Positions 30,109-39,580 are shown, numbered from the stretch's first letter. The stretch: 40,551 nucleotides of DNA from Prevotella sp. (GCA_024681705.1 JAILAI010000014.1:1-40551); one strand, 5' to 3'. Program-made: numbers and translations. Notes: generated by a model from the letters alone, not told the origin.

Positions 30109-30142
30109 CGCCAAAGCGCCAAGTTGCCTCAAGCAACAGAGC

Positions 30143-30182
30143 CTCTAGAAGATCTAGAAAATCTAGAAAATCTAGAAAATCT
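30143..30182. repeat. 9-bp tandem repeat (ATCTAGAAA)n
   Basis: CTCTAGAAG-ATCTAGAAA-ATCTAGAAA-ATCTAGAAA-ATCT. Confidence 0.88.
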
Positions 30183-30213
30183 TTGAGAGAATGGATGCTG
30201 ACCGACGGCGCTT

Positions 30214-32886
30214 TTACTTCACGAATTTGCGGCCCTGCTGGATGTTGATGCCCTTTTGCGGTTGCTGAAGTTGCTGACCCTGAAGGTTGTAAAGGGGGTG
30301 CTGAGCCTCGTTCGCCATTGGGATAGACCTCACGGCATTGGGGTCGCTAGTTGTTTCGCTGATGGCGAAGTTGAACTGGCGCTTCAGCCTGACACCCGTG
30401 TTGTTGTCGACGGCGGTGACGTAGAGCGAGAAGAGTTGCGGAATGCCGCCCATGAAAGTGAGCACATTCTGCTTGTCCACACTCCACGATGTGCCATTGT
30501 CCATCTCTGGCGGCAGTTCAACACTGAACGAACTATAGCCCGCGAAATAGGGTTTCAGGTCTACTTGCACGTTCTGCTTGAGCGGCACGATGAAGTTCGG
30601 ACAAGCCATCCAGTTGAGGTATTCCTCGAGGTCGGTGTAGAAATCGCCGTCGCGGTCGGCGTTGTTATTGGGCGTGTTGGGGTCGGTGCCAGCGAGCGTT
30701 TCAAACCAGTTGGGAATGCCATCCTGATCGGTGTCCCAATTGTCTTCGCGTTGCGCCTCAACGATGTTCAGGCCCTCGAAGCCTTCGGCATCGCTCTCGC
30801 GGTCGACGAGTCCCTTCTTACCGGTATAGTGACCGGTGGTGCTCGTTGTTCCGGTAAGCGTTTCGTTGATGATTCGCTGGTCGTGATTACTTATTTCGGG
30901 CAGGTTGCATCCCACGTCGCTGAGCACATTCTGATAGGCTTCTTCGGCCGTCTCGACCGTCGCGTAGGAGGGGAAGAAGGGTTCGTTGCTCCAAGGTTCC
31001 CAATCGAGCACCTGACTGTTGGAGGTCTCGTAACGATAGGTAACGCCCTCGCGGTCGGCAGTCTTCGAACCGTTGGTCTCCTGACGGATGTTACCATTGA
31101 CGTATGCACGCTGAGTGCCTTTGCCAACGCCCTCGAACTGATGGCGAAGCAGGTAGTTTTGGCTCGATGCCGGCCCCTTCTTGTAGAAGTTGTTCACGAA
31201 GTTCAACTCATGGGTGCCGCCATCGGTAGCACGACTTCCCCAGTTGTAGACCACGTTGTTGAACACGTCGTGATGTCCGTCGTAATAGCCACCGCCATCG
31301 AGTCCGCCGGAAAGACTCCAATTGCGACCTTCGCAATGGGCCAGCAGATTATGGTGATAGGAACCACAAAGACTTCCCATCTCACCGCCACCGATGGTAG
31401 CCGCATAGCCGTGACTGACGAGACTGCCCTCTTCCGCATAATGACTATGTCCGCAATAGTTCAGAGCCTCGCTGATCATCGTATGCTGTAGTGTCATATT
31501 CTTGGCGTTGCGGCTGGAGAATCCCTCGTCGATGGTCCACGCAATCGAGCAATGGTCCATAATGGCGTGGTCGTTACCGGCCATGCCCATACCATCGCTG
31601 GTAGCGGGATTGGGCGAAGATCCGTCCCACTGGTCGCCACCACCGAGATGCAAGCGCATGAATCGGGTGATGCCATCGCTCTGCATGCCCAGCGCCTTGT
31701 TGCGAAGCAGAATGCCACGACCAGGGGCCGTCTGTCCGGCCAGCGTCACGAACTTGTCGCTGATGACGAGACGATCCTGAAGGGCGATGACGCCGCCCAC
31801 ATCGAAAACGATGGTGCGCGGTCCGCTGACTTGTTCGATTCCGTAGCGCAGAGTGCCGGGAGAACCGTCGTCGAGCAACGAGGTGACATGATAGACCACA
31901 CCGCCGCGACCACCGATGGCGAAGCGACCGTAGCCCTCAGCACCGGGGAAGGCGAGGCGCTGGGGCTGGAATGTGAACATCTTTCCCTTGTGGACGGTGC
32001 CGTCGGCCTCCACTTCGTCGACACGCCACCAATAGCGCACCAGAGGCGAGAAGCCGTAGGCCGAATAGCTGGGCGACGTGCCCTCATACTGATAGGCGGT
32101 GCTTTCGGCAACGGTAGCAGAGTCGGTGCCCCACACCAGACGGTGACTTGCGGCCACCTCTGCGGGTGTCCAACTGAAGTCAACACGCGTCTCGTCGACA
32201 GCTGCATGGAAATCATGATTGGCGGGAACAACGTCCTGGATGCCATAAGGGTTGGAATCGAATTCCAGACCGTTGAGTGTCACGCTGGTGGTACTATAGC
32301 TCTGACCAGCCTCGGGCACCGTGCGATAGGTAATGATTACGGGCTGGCCTTCGATAACGGTGAACTCTACGAACGACGTTCCCACATCCGACATCTTCAG
32401 ACCGTCCTTGTTTGTGGAGTATTTCACGCCCGTCTGCTTCACCACTCCGTCGACGAGCACCTCGATGGGCGGCAATACCTGGTTCTTGTCGGTGTTGTTA
32501 TGGTAGGCGATGAGCGAATGATCGCCAGGCGTCATGCCCTCGATAGTGAGGATAAGACTGGTGGAACCCTCACTCAGCTTCACCATGTTGCCGTCTTCGA
32601 TATTGATGGCCAGCACACCGTCGCCAACGAGTTTCATACCCGACTGGACGGATTGCTTGTTCCAGTTGGACCCTACGGCCGAAGCGGCACCACCACCACT
32701 CAGGGTGATGGTCATCCCATTGTCGAGGGTTTTCGACTCACTCTCCACACGAGCTACGGGCCATGGGATATAGTTTGGTTCGGTCACTTCCGAGGTGTTT
32801 CGTCCCGGAAAATCGAAATCGATGTCCTGCGCCATCGAGACGGTGCTCACGGCCAACAGAACGGCGGTCAAAGTCTTCTTATTCAT
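30214..32886 (-). CDS. Secreted pectate-lyase-like (PL1-type beta-helix) polysaccharide lyase with T9SS-like C-terminal tail
   Basis: Signal peptide; AFPGAEGYGRFAIGGRGGVVYHVTSLLDDGSPGTLRYGIEQVSGPRTIVFDVGG; beta-helix; tail HPLYNLQGQQLQQPQKGINIQQGRKFVK. Confidence 0.88.
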   Translation of the reverse strand: MNKKTLTAVLLAVSTVSMAQDIDFDFPGRNTSEVTEPNYIPWPVARVESESKTLDNGMTITLSGGGAASAVGSNWNKQSVQSGMKLVGDGVLAINIEDGNMVKLSEGSTSLILTIEGMTPGDHSLIAYHNNTDKNQVLPPIEVLVDGVVKQTGVKYSTNKDGLKMSDVGTSFVEFTVIEGQPVIITYRTVPEAGQSYSTTSVTLNGLEFDSNPYGIQDVVPANHDFHAAVDETRVDFSWTPAEVAASHRLVWGTDSATVAESTAYQYEGTSPSYSAYGFSPLVRYWWRVDEVEADGTVHKGKMFTFQPQRLAFPGAEGYGRFAIGGRGGVVYHVTSLLDDGSPGTLRYGIEQVSGPRTIVFDVGGVIALQDRLVISDKFVTLAGQTAPGRGILLRNKALGMQSDGITRFMRLHLGGGDQWDGSSPNPATSDGMGMAGNDHAIMDHCSIAWTIDEGFSSRNAKNMTLQHTMISEALNYCGHSHYAEEGSLVSHGYAATIGGGEMGSLCGSYHHNLLAHCEGRNWSLSGGLDGGGYYDGHHDVFNNVVYNWGSRATDGGTHELNFVNNFYKKGPASSQNYLLRHQFEGVGKGTQRAYVNGNIRQETNGSKTADREGVTYRYETSNSQVLDWEPWSNEPFFPSYATVETAEEAYQNVLSDVGCNLPEISNHDQRIINETLTGTTSTTGHYTGKKGLVDRESDAEGFEGLNIVEAQREDNWDTDQDGIPNWFETLAGTDPNTPNNNADRDGDFYTDLEEYLNWMACPNFIVPLKQNVQVDLKPYFAGYSSFSVELPPEMDNGTSWSVDKQNVLTFMGGIPQLFSLYVTAVDNNTGVRLKRQFNFAISETTSDPNAVRSIPMANEAQHPLYNLQGQQLQQPQKGINIQQGRKFVK

Positions 32887-33000
32887 GATGTTTTAGCAGA
32901 GATGTTTTGTTCGTGATTTGTTTTCGCTTGCAAAAATACCTATAATTCTGCGAATGCGCAAAAATATTGGCTGATTCTTCGCAAAATGGAATAAAATGCG

Positions 33001-33008
33001 TAACTTTG
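33001..33008 (+). promoter_or_regulatory. -7 element TAACTTTG abutting cobU
   Basis: Perfect TAACTTTG 8 nt before the proposed cobU ATG (33017); the matching -33 element is weak. Confidence 0.5.
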
Positions 33009-33016
33009 CCCTCGCT

Positions 33017-33556
33017 ATGAGAAGAATCATCCTGATTACAGGCGGACAACGGTCGGGCAAAAGCGTCACGGCCGAATCGCTGGCGCTTAGCCTCAGCGAC
33101 CGCCCGGTGTATATGGCGACGGCCCACATCTGGGACGAGGAGTTCCGCCAGCGTGTGCTTCGGCATCAGGAACGTCGGGGCGCACAATGGACGAACATCG
33201 AAGAAGAGAAATGGCTCAGCCGTCACGACCTCACGGGGCGCGTGGTGGTGATCGATTGCATCACGCTCTGGTGCACCAACTTCTTCTTCGACCGCACGGC
33301 CAACGAATGGGAACAGCCCACGGTGGAAGAGGCACTGGAACAACTGAAGGCGGAGTTTGACAAGCTGACGAGTCAGGACGCCACGTTCATCTTCGTGACC
33401 AACGAGATTGGAAGCGGTGGTGTGAGCGAGAATGCCGTACAAAGGCGCTTCACCGACCTTGAAGGATGGATGAACCAATATGTGGCCTCAAAGGCCGACG
33501 AAGTGATACTCATGGTGAGCGGCATAGCAGTTAAAATCAAATCAGACAAGCAATGA
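33017..33556 (+). CDS. cobU: Bifunctional adenosylcobinamide kinase / adenosylcobinamide-phosphate guanylyltransferase
   Basis: MRRIILITGGQRSGKSVTAESLAL P-loop; VTNEIGSGGVSENAVQRRFTDLEGWMNQ. Start corrected from 32996. Confidence 0.95.
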   Translation: MRRIILITGGQRSGKSVTAESLALSLSDRPVYMATAHIWDEEFRQRVLRHQERRGAQWTNIEEEKWLSRHDLTGRVVVIDCITLWCTNFFFDRTANEWEQPTVEEALEQLKAEFDKLTSQDATFIFVTNEIGSGGVSENAVQRRFTDLEGWMNQYVASKADEVILMVSGIAVKIKSDKQ

Positions 33557-34599
33557 GACCCTTCAAGATTATACGTCCCGACGAAAGCATGCGGACAGAG
33601 ATACAAGCAAAGATTGACAACCTGAACAAGCCGAAAGGCTCTCTGGGAAGGTTGGAGACGTTGGCCATGCAGATATGCCTGGTGCAACAATCGCTAGAAC
33701 CGAAGCTGACGCATCCCTGCCATCTGTTGCTTGGCGGCGATCACGGCATCGAGCGCGAAGGCGTCAGCGTGAGTCCTCGCGACGTCACTTGGCAACAGAT
33801 GGTGAACTTCACCCACGGGGGCGGCGGCGTCAACATGTTCTGTCGTCAGCATGGATTTAAGCTTCGCATTGTGGACGTAGGTGTGGATCACGACTTGAGT
33901 GGCGTAGAAGGAATCATCGACCGGAAGATTGCACCGGGCACAAAAGATTTTCTCTACGAGGCAGCCATGAGCGAGGAGGAGTTCAACAAGGCCATCGAGA
34001 CGGGCGCCGCGCTGACCGACGAATGCAAAGCCGAGGGTTGCAACATTCTATGCATCGGTGAAATGGGCATCGCGAACACGTCGCCCAGTAGCATCTGGAT
34101 GCATCTTTTCGGCAACATTCCGCTCGACGAGTGCATCGGTGCGGGTGCAGGACTCAACGCGCAGGGCATCAGCCATAAGAGCAAGGTGCTGAATGCGGCC
34201 GTTGAACTCTTCAAAGCCAATCACCAACAATGGGACGAAGCCTACGCCATCCGCTATTTCGGAGGTTTCGAAATGGTGACGGCCATCGGTGCAATGCTAA
34301 GGGCGGCAGAGTTGCACATGCTCGTTTTGGTGGATGGATTCATCATGTCTGCATGCGCGCTGGCGGCTTCGAGACTTTGTCCCGAGGTGCTCGGATACAT
34401 GATATTCGGGCATTGCGGCGACGAGAGCGGCCACAAGCGGATGCTTGCACTGATGAATGCTGAACCATTGCTCAATCTTGGCATGCGACTGGGCGAAGGA
34501 ACTGGCGCGCTCTGTGCCTATCCCATCGTAGAAAGCGCGGTGCGCATGGTGAACGAGATGAACAACTTCAGAGACGCAAAAATCACGAAATACTTTTGA
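33553..34599 (+). CDS. cobT: Nicotinate-nucleotide-dimethylbenzimidazole phosphoribosyltransferase
   Basis: NKPKGSLGRLETLAMQ, GDHGIEREGVS, GEMGIANTSPSS; 4-nt overlap with cobU. Confidence 0.97.
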   Translation: MRPFKIIRPDESMRTEIQAKIDNLNKPKGSLGRLETLAMQICLVQQSLEPKLTHPCHLLLGGDHGIEREGVSVSPRDVTWQQMVNFTHGGGGVNMFCRQHGFKLRIVDVGVDHDLSGVEGIIDRKIAPGTKDFLYEAAMSEEEFNKAIETGAALTDECKAEGCNILCIGEMGIANTSPSSIWMHLFGNIPLDECIGAGAGLNAQGISHKSKVLNAAVELFKANHQQWDEAYAIRYFGGFEMVTAIGAMLRAAELHMLVLVDGFIMSACALAASRLCPEVLGYMIFGHCGDESGHKRMLALMNAEPLLNLGMRLGEGTGALCAYPIVESAVRMVNEMNNFRDAKITKYF

Positions 34600-34626
34600 T
34601 CGTACACTCTAAATAGGAACTAAAAG

Positions 34627-35454
34627 ATGGAAATCAATATCGACCGAACACGATGGTACGACCGCATCTTGGCGGCGTTCATCTTCTTCACACGCCTTCC
34701 CCTCTGGCGAATGCGCCAGCCACCGAAAGAATGCTACAAGACCGTGGTGGAGCACTGGCCGCTCGTCGGGTGGCTAACGGGAGGAGTGATGGCGGCCATC
34801 GTCTATTTCGGTAGCATGATCATGCCGATCTATATGGCGTTGCTGGTGGCCATCGTGGCACGTATTCTCATCACTGGTGCGCTCCACGAAGACGGACTTT
34901 GCGACTTCCTCGATGGATTCGGAGGTGGCGGTAACGACCGTCAGCGTATTCTTGCCATCATGAAGGACTCGCACATCGGCACCTATGGTGTACTGGGCAT
35001 CGTGCTCTATCTGGCATTGCTCTTCGCGTCGCTCTTCACCATCGGCCAGGCACCAACCACACCTTATTGCGAACAACAGAGCTTCCTCGTGGCACTGGCC
35101 ATCTTCGGTGGCGATGCCTATAGCAAGATGCTGGCCGCACAAATCATCATGTTCCTGCCTTATGCACGCAACGAAGAGACGGCGAAGAACCACACCGTGT
35201 ACCGCAAGATGAGCGTACCGGCAGGTATCAGCCTCTTCGTACAAGGCATTCTGCCCTTGCTACCTCTGCTCTATGTGGGCACCACGACGGAGATTCTACG
35301 CTGGGACCTGATGATCTTCATTCCCTGTCTGGTGATGTATTTCATCTATTACATGATGTTGCGCCGACTACGAGGCTATACGGGCGATTGTTGTGGTGCG
35401 CTGTTCTTGCTCATCGAGCTGAGTTTCTATATCACGCTGGCGACCCAGCTCTGA
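34627..35454 (+). CDS. cobS: Adenosylcobinamide-GDP ribazoletransferase (cobalamin synthase)
   Basis: ALHEDGLCDFLDGFGGGGNDRQRILAIMKDSHIGTYG, CobS signature. Confidence 0.97.
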   Translation: MEINIDRTRWYDRILAAFIFFTRLPLWRMRQPPKECYKTVVEHWPLVGWLTGGVMAAIVYFGSMIMPIYMALLVAIVARILITGALHEDGLCDFLDGFGGGGNDRQRILAIMKDSHIGTYGVLGIVLYLALLFASLFTIGQAPTTPYCEQQSFLVALAIFGGDAYSKMLAAQIIMFLPYARNEETAKNHTVYRKMSVPAGISLFVQGILPLLPLLYVGTTTEILRWDLMIFIPCLVMYFIYYMMLRRLRGYTGDCCGALFLLIELSFYITLATQL

Positions 35455-35526
35455 CCTCTCTCCTACTCTATCCTGAAGTTTTCGATTCATCATTCAACTC
35501 ATCATTCGGGGCAAGCCCCATCAACT

Positions 35527-36063
35527 ATGGAGATCTACACCATACGCCACACCTCGGTAGCCGTTCCGCGCGGCACTTGTTACGGCTGGACCGACGTAGC
35601 CGTTGCCGACACTTTTGAACAAGAGGCTGCCATCACTCGGCAAAACCTCGGCGACATTCACTTCGACAAGGTGTACTCGTCGCCGTTGACACGCGCCCGT
35701 AAACTTGCGGCTGCTTGCGGCTATCCATCGCCCACGCTCGACGACCGCCTGAAGGAAATGAATATGGGCGATTGGGAGAACCGGCTCTACGACGACATCG
35801 AGCGTGAGGATCCCGCCATCCGCAAATGGTTCGATGACTACATGAACCTGGCGGCTACGGGAGGTGAGAGCTATCGCGACGTCTATCGGCGAGTGGCGAA
35901 CTTCCTCGACGAACTTCGCAAACAACCCTACGAGCGTGTTGCCATCTTTGCACATGGCGGCGTACTCATCTGCGCTGGTGTCTATGCTGGGCTATTCCCC
36001 GAAGAAGATTGCTTCAGTCATCTCACACCCTATGGCGGCATCCAGAAGTTCACACTGATGTAA
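35527..36063 (+). CDS. cobC: Alpha-ribazole phosphatase / histidine phosphatase family
   Basis: EIYTIRHTSVAVPRGTCYGWTDV, YSSPLTRARKLA, FAHGGVLI; context cobUTS. Confidence 0.88.
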   Translation: MEIYTIRHTSVAVPRGTCYGWTDVAVADTFEQEAAITRQNLGDIHFDKVYSSPLTRARKLAAACGYPSPTLDDRLKEMNMGDWENRLYDDIEREDPAIRKWFDDYMNLAATGGESYRDVYRRVANFLDELRKQPYERVAIFAHGGVLICAGVYAGLFPEEDCFSHLTPYGGIQKFTLM

Positions 36064-36118
36064 TCGCTACTAAACGATTGCTTTTCCAACCATCAAACAA
36101 GACACATCCACGTAAGTC

Positions 36119-36766
36119 ATGATCAGATACACAAAGAAAGAAGAAATCATCAACTCGTCGAGTCACGGAGCAGGCATCTTGCTCGGCGTGATCGTTGGCA
36201 TCATCTTTCTCGTGTGGTGCTTCCGAGCCGGCGACGGATGGGCGCGTACAGGCGTCATCCTCTACCTCTTCGGAATGTTGGGGTCCTACATCACCTCAAC
36301 GCTCTATCACGCGCTACCTCGTCGGATGAAGGCCAAAGAAGTGCTTCGGCGCTTCGACCATGCCGCCATCTATTGGCACATCGCGGGCAGCTATTCACCT
36401 ATCACGTTGATAGCTATGCGCGAGAGCGGCGCCTGGGGATGGATTCTATTTTGCTTTGTGTGGCTTTCGGCCATTGCCGGCACCACCGTGAGTTTCATCA
36501 AGCTAAAAGAACATAGCAATGTAGAGACGCTTTGCTTCGTGCTGATGGGACTATCGGTACTCGTCGCCTTCAAGCCCCTACTCGCTTGCGTGAGTACGGC
36601 GGCCGTAGTGTGGATTGTTGCCGAAGGCGTGTGCTATATCACGGGCGCATTGTTCTATAGTTTGAACAAGAAACGATATATGCACTCGGTGTTCCATTTC
36701 TTTGTGTTGGCAGGGTCCGTTTGTCACATTGTCGCCGTATGGGACATTCTGATGCAATACCTATAA
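36119..36766 (+). CDS. Hemolysin III family / PAQR-like membrane protein
   Basis: EEIINSSSHGAGILLGV, SYITSTLYHALP, FDHAAIYWHIAGSYSPITL. Confidence 0.92.
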   Translation: MIRYTKKEEIINSSSHGAGILLGVIVGIIFLVWCFRAGDGWARTGVILYLFGMLGSYITSTLYHALPRRMKAKEVLRRFDHAAIYWHIAGSYSPITLIAMRESGAWGWILFCFVWLSAIAGTTVSFIKLKEHSNVETLCFVLMGLSVLVAFKPLLACVSTAAVVWIVAEGVCYITGALFYSLNKKRYMHSVFHFFVLAGSVCHIVAVWDILMQYL

Positions 36767-36802
36767 GACGAACATCAATATCGAGCAAGTTTTCCACATC
36801 GT

Positions 36803-37504
36803 ATGAGAAAGGACAAGGTGACGAAACTCTTCAACGAAGCGCTGAAACGCTATCAGCTGATAGCCGATGGCGACCGCGTGCTAGTGGGCCTTTCGGGAGG
36901 CAAAGACTCAATGGCGCTTCTCGAACTATTGGCACTTCGCTCGCGCATCTTTGTACCTCGCTTCGAAGTAGAGGCCGCCTACGTCCGTATGTCCGACATT
37001 CCCTATCAATGCGATGAAGAATACCTACAAGCATTTTCCGAAACGCTGGGCATCAAGTTGCATATTGTTGAAACGACTACACTCTCTGGCGATGCGGCAT
37101 CAAAGGACGAGACGCCCTGCTTCCAATGTTCCTGGCAACGGAGGAAGAAGCTTTTCGAAACCGCCAAGAGCCTCAATTGCAACAAGATAGCATTGGGACA
37201 TCATCGCGACGACCTGATGGAAACCGCACTGATGAACCTTACCTTTCAGGGACAATTCGCCACGATGCGCCCTATGATGCAGATGGACAACTTCCCCATG
37301 ACGCTCATCCGTCCGCTTTGTCTTATACGCGAAGCCGACCTCCAACAATGGGCCGACGACCACGAATATCGGAAACAACTCAAGACGTGCCCTTTCGACC
37401 ACTCTTCACGTCGTCACGACATCCGCCAAATCATCATCCAACTCGAACGTCTAAACCCCGAATTCCCCTTCACTTTCTTTCGCGCCATCGAGCGAACATT
37501 CTAA
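36803..37504 (+). CDS. ttcA: TtcA-like tRNA 2-thiocytidine biosynthesis protein (PP-loop ATPase)
   Basis: VGLSGGKDSMALLELL PP-loop; CFQCSWQRRKKLF; LGHHRDDLMETALMNL. Confidence 0.88.
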   Translation: MRKDKVTKLFNEALKRYQLIADGDRVLVGLSGGKDSMALLELLALRSRIFVPRFEVEAAYVRMSDIPYQCDEEYLQAFSETLGIKLHIVETTTLSGDAASKDETPCFQCSWQRRKKLFETAKSLNCNKIALGHHRDDLMETALMNLTFQGQFATMRPMMQMDNFPMTLIRPLCLIREADLQQWADDHEYRKQLKTCPFDHSSRRHDIRQIIIQLERLNPEFPFTFFRAIERTF

Positions 37505-37697
37505 AAGAAAGAATCGTTATCGCACACAAAAGGAAAATCAATCCATTTGATTCACTTTCTTTTACAAAAACCAAAGAAAAATTTTGTCATTTCTGACGAA
37601 ATGTGTAATTTTGTCGCCGTTATCGCCTTAAAACAAGACGACGAACTAACCAGTTTATTATTACAAACACGGTATTCTTAACTTAAACATTTATATT

Positions 37698-38918
37698 ATG
37701 ACAAAAAAATTACGTATTTTGACAACCGCGTTGCTTTTAGCGGTATGCGGAGTCACATGGGGTGAAGCTACATACTACTTGGCAGGTAGTTTTAATGAAT
37801 GGAGCACCTCTGCAAATGCATTTACAGACAATGGTAATGGTTCCTACACTATCACCACGACTATTGGTGACAATACAACTTTCAAGGTGTTTAAAGTGGA
37901 AGGTGAAACTACGACTTGGTTGGGAGGTGCTTCCGAAGGCGAAACTTCATATTACATTACATACGGCAACCACACCAACATAGCATTAGTAAATGGAAAC
38001 AACTTCTTTATCCGACTTGGTGGTGAAATGACTTTCACTATCACGACAGATATGACACTGACCGTTGACGGTATTGTACCATACAAACTATATGGAAGTT
38101 TCGACGAATGGCAAGCCGGTGTTCCATTTGTAGAGGATAAAACAACGGGACTCTTCAACGCTACACAAGCTCTATCTGGTGACCAGTTCAAAATCGTGGA
38201 CACAAGCGGTATTTGGTATGGTGGTGAAACTGATGATGATAATTACAAAATCCATGAAGGCTGGTGCACCGACATAACTCTTAAAAATGGTAAAAATTTC
38301 AAAATAGAAGAAGCTGGCACCTACACCTTCACATTAAATCCTGATAATATGACACTGACCGTTAGAGGTTGGAAAGCTGACATCACGTTGCCTTCATCTG
38401 GTTATGCGACCTATTGCAATGCCTATGCTCTCGATTTCTCGAACTCTGGTGCTGAAGTCTTCTATGCTCCCAATGGTATTGTAGACAACCAAGTGAAGCT
38501 GGAGAAGATTGAATCCGGCCTTGTGCCAGCTGCTACTGGCATTATCGTGAAGGGTACAGGAAACGGAACCGTAACCGCAACCACCATCTACTCGGCTGAT
38601 GAACTCACCGGTAACAAACTCGTCGGCGTTACTACCGACACCGACCTAGCAGAGAATCAAGGCTATGTGCTGAAGAACGGAGAGTTCCATCCTTGCTCAG
38701 GAGGAACATTGAAGGCTGGAAAGGCTTATCTTGCCGTTGAAGTAACTAACTCCAAACCCCTACAGGTAGCTTTCGACAACGAAGAAGGCACACCGACCGC
38801 CATCCGCGAGATAAGCAATCAATCGGAAAACGCAGCTATCTATACTCTGGGTGGCGTACGCGTAAAGAAGGCAGAGAAAGGTGTCTATATCATTAACGGA
38901 AAGAAAGTAGTAAAGTAA
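37698..38918 (+). CDS. SusE/SusF-like secreted glycan-binding protein with T9SS-like C-terminal tail
   Basis: Signal peptide; two modules (YYLAGSFNEWS..., YKLYGSFDEWQAG...) with LTVxGw; tail AAIYTLGGVRVKKAEKGVYIINGKKVVK. Confidence 0.72.
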   Translation: MTKKLRILTTALLLAVCGVTWGEATYYLAGSFNEWSTSANAFTDNGNGSYTITTTIGDNTTFKVFKVEGETTTWLGGASEGETSYYITYGNHTNIALVNGNNFFIRLGGEMTFTITTDMTLTVDGIVPYKLYGSFDEWQAGVPFVEDKTTGLFNATQALSGDQFKIVDTSGIWYGGETDDDNYKIHEGWCTDITLKNGKNFKIEEAGTYTFTLNPDNMTLTVRGWKADITLPSSGYATYCNAYALDFSNSGAEVFYAPNGIVDNQVKLEKIESGLVPAATGIIVKGTGNGTVTATTIYSADELTGNKLVGVTTDTDLAENQGYVLKNGEFHPCSGGTLKAGKAYLAVEVTNSKPLQVAFDNEEGTPTAIREISNQSENAAIYTLGGVRVKKAEKGVYIINGKKVVK

Positions 38919-38946
38919 TTTTAAAAACATAACAATTATAATCAAA

Positions 38947-39111
38947 ATGGAAAAGAAATATACAAAGCCATCCATACGCGTTATACAAATGCTGATGAAG
39001 AACTACATAAATGCAGCTAGTGAATCATTGCCCGCAAAAGAAGATAAGGTCAGCGCTAGTGATGCTGATGCCAAGTCTATCGGATGGTCAGATTTTATGG
39101 AAAAAGAATAG
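38947..39111 (+). CDS. Small 54-aa protein of unknown function
   Basis: MEKKYTKPSIRVIQMLMKNYINAASESLPAKEDKVSASDADAKSIGWSDFMEKE; starts 28 nt after the SusE/F-like stop and precedes a terminator hairpin. Not in the ORF track. Confidence 0.65.
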   Translation: MEKKYTKPSIRVIQMLMKNYINAASESLPAKEDKVSASDADAKSIGWSDFMEKE

Positions 39112-39135
39112 GAAACACTGAATGATCAACTAAGA

Positions 39136-39180
39136 AAAAACGGGAAACGTGCCCTCTAAATGGCCGTTTTCCGTTTTTCT
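39136..39180 (+). terminator. Terminator-like hairpin
   Basis: CGGGAAACG pairs with CGTTTTCCG, followed by TTTTTCTTTT. Confidence 0.7.
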
Positions 39181-39262
39181 TTTATCATCGAATGATTAAA
39201 GACATCAACTATCGCATGGACGCTCTCTTCATTTTTTCATTTCGGCAAAATGAGTTGGGGAA

Positions 39263-39342
39263 ATTGGCGCTTTTCATCATGAATATTGGCGCTTTTCATC
39301 ATCAATATTGGCGCTTTTGCCCAAGCATTTTGGCGTAAAAGA
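39263..39342. repeat. 22-bp-period tandem array (ATTGGCGCTTTTCATCATGAAT-type)
   Basis: Cores at 39263, 39285, 39307 and (TTTGGCG) 39329, exact 22 bp spacing. Confidence 0.9.
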
Positions 39343-39354
39343 AGAGGGGAAAAG

Positions 39355-39452
39355 TGGTGTGAAGTTGAAATTTTCAACTTCACATCGTAAACAATTGATT
39401 ATCAGACGAGTACAAAAGTGTGAAGTTGTGAAGTTGATTTTCAACTTTCTTA
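39355..39452. repeat. GTGAAGTTGA palindromes and direct repeats
   Basis: TGTGAAGTTGAA-ATT-TTCAACTTCACA near-perfect palindrome, then TGTGAAGTTGTGAAGTTGATTTTCAACTT. Confidence 0.75.
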
Positions 39453-39580
39453 AAAGATTTTTTTCGATACTTCGAGAACATGTCTTTCACAAAGAGTTTC
39501 AAATGTCATTGCCCACATCAGTTTCAAGCCCGATATTGACGCCGCTCTTTGATACTCTGGGGCATTGTGTAGCGATAAAA

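Noticed and set aside
31552-32916. 454-aa (and 30256-31491, 411-aa) plus-strand ORFs
   Set aside because: Antisense to the pectate-lyase-like gene, which has a signal peptide, domain and tail; shadow frames.
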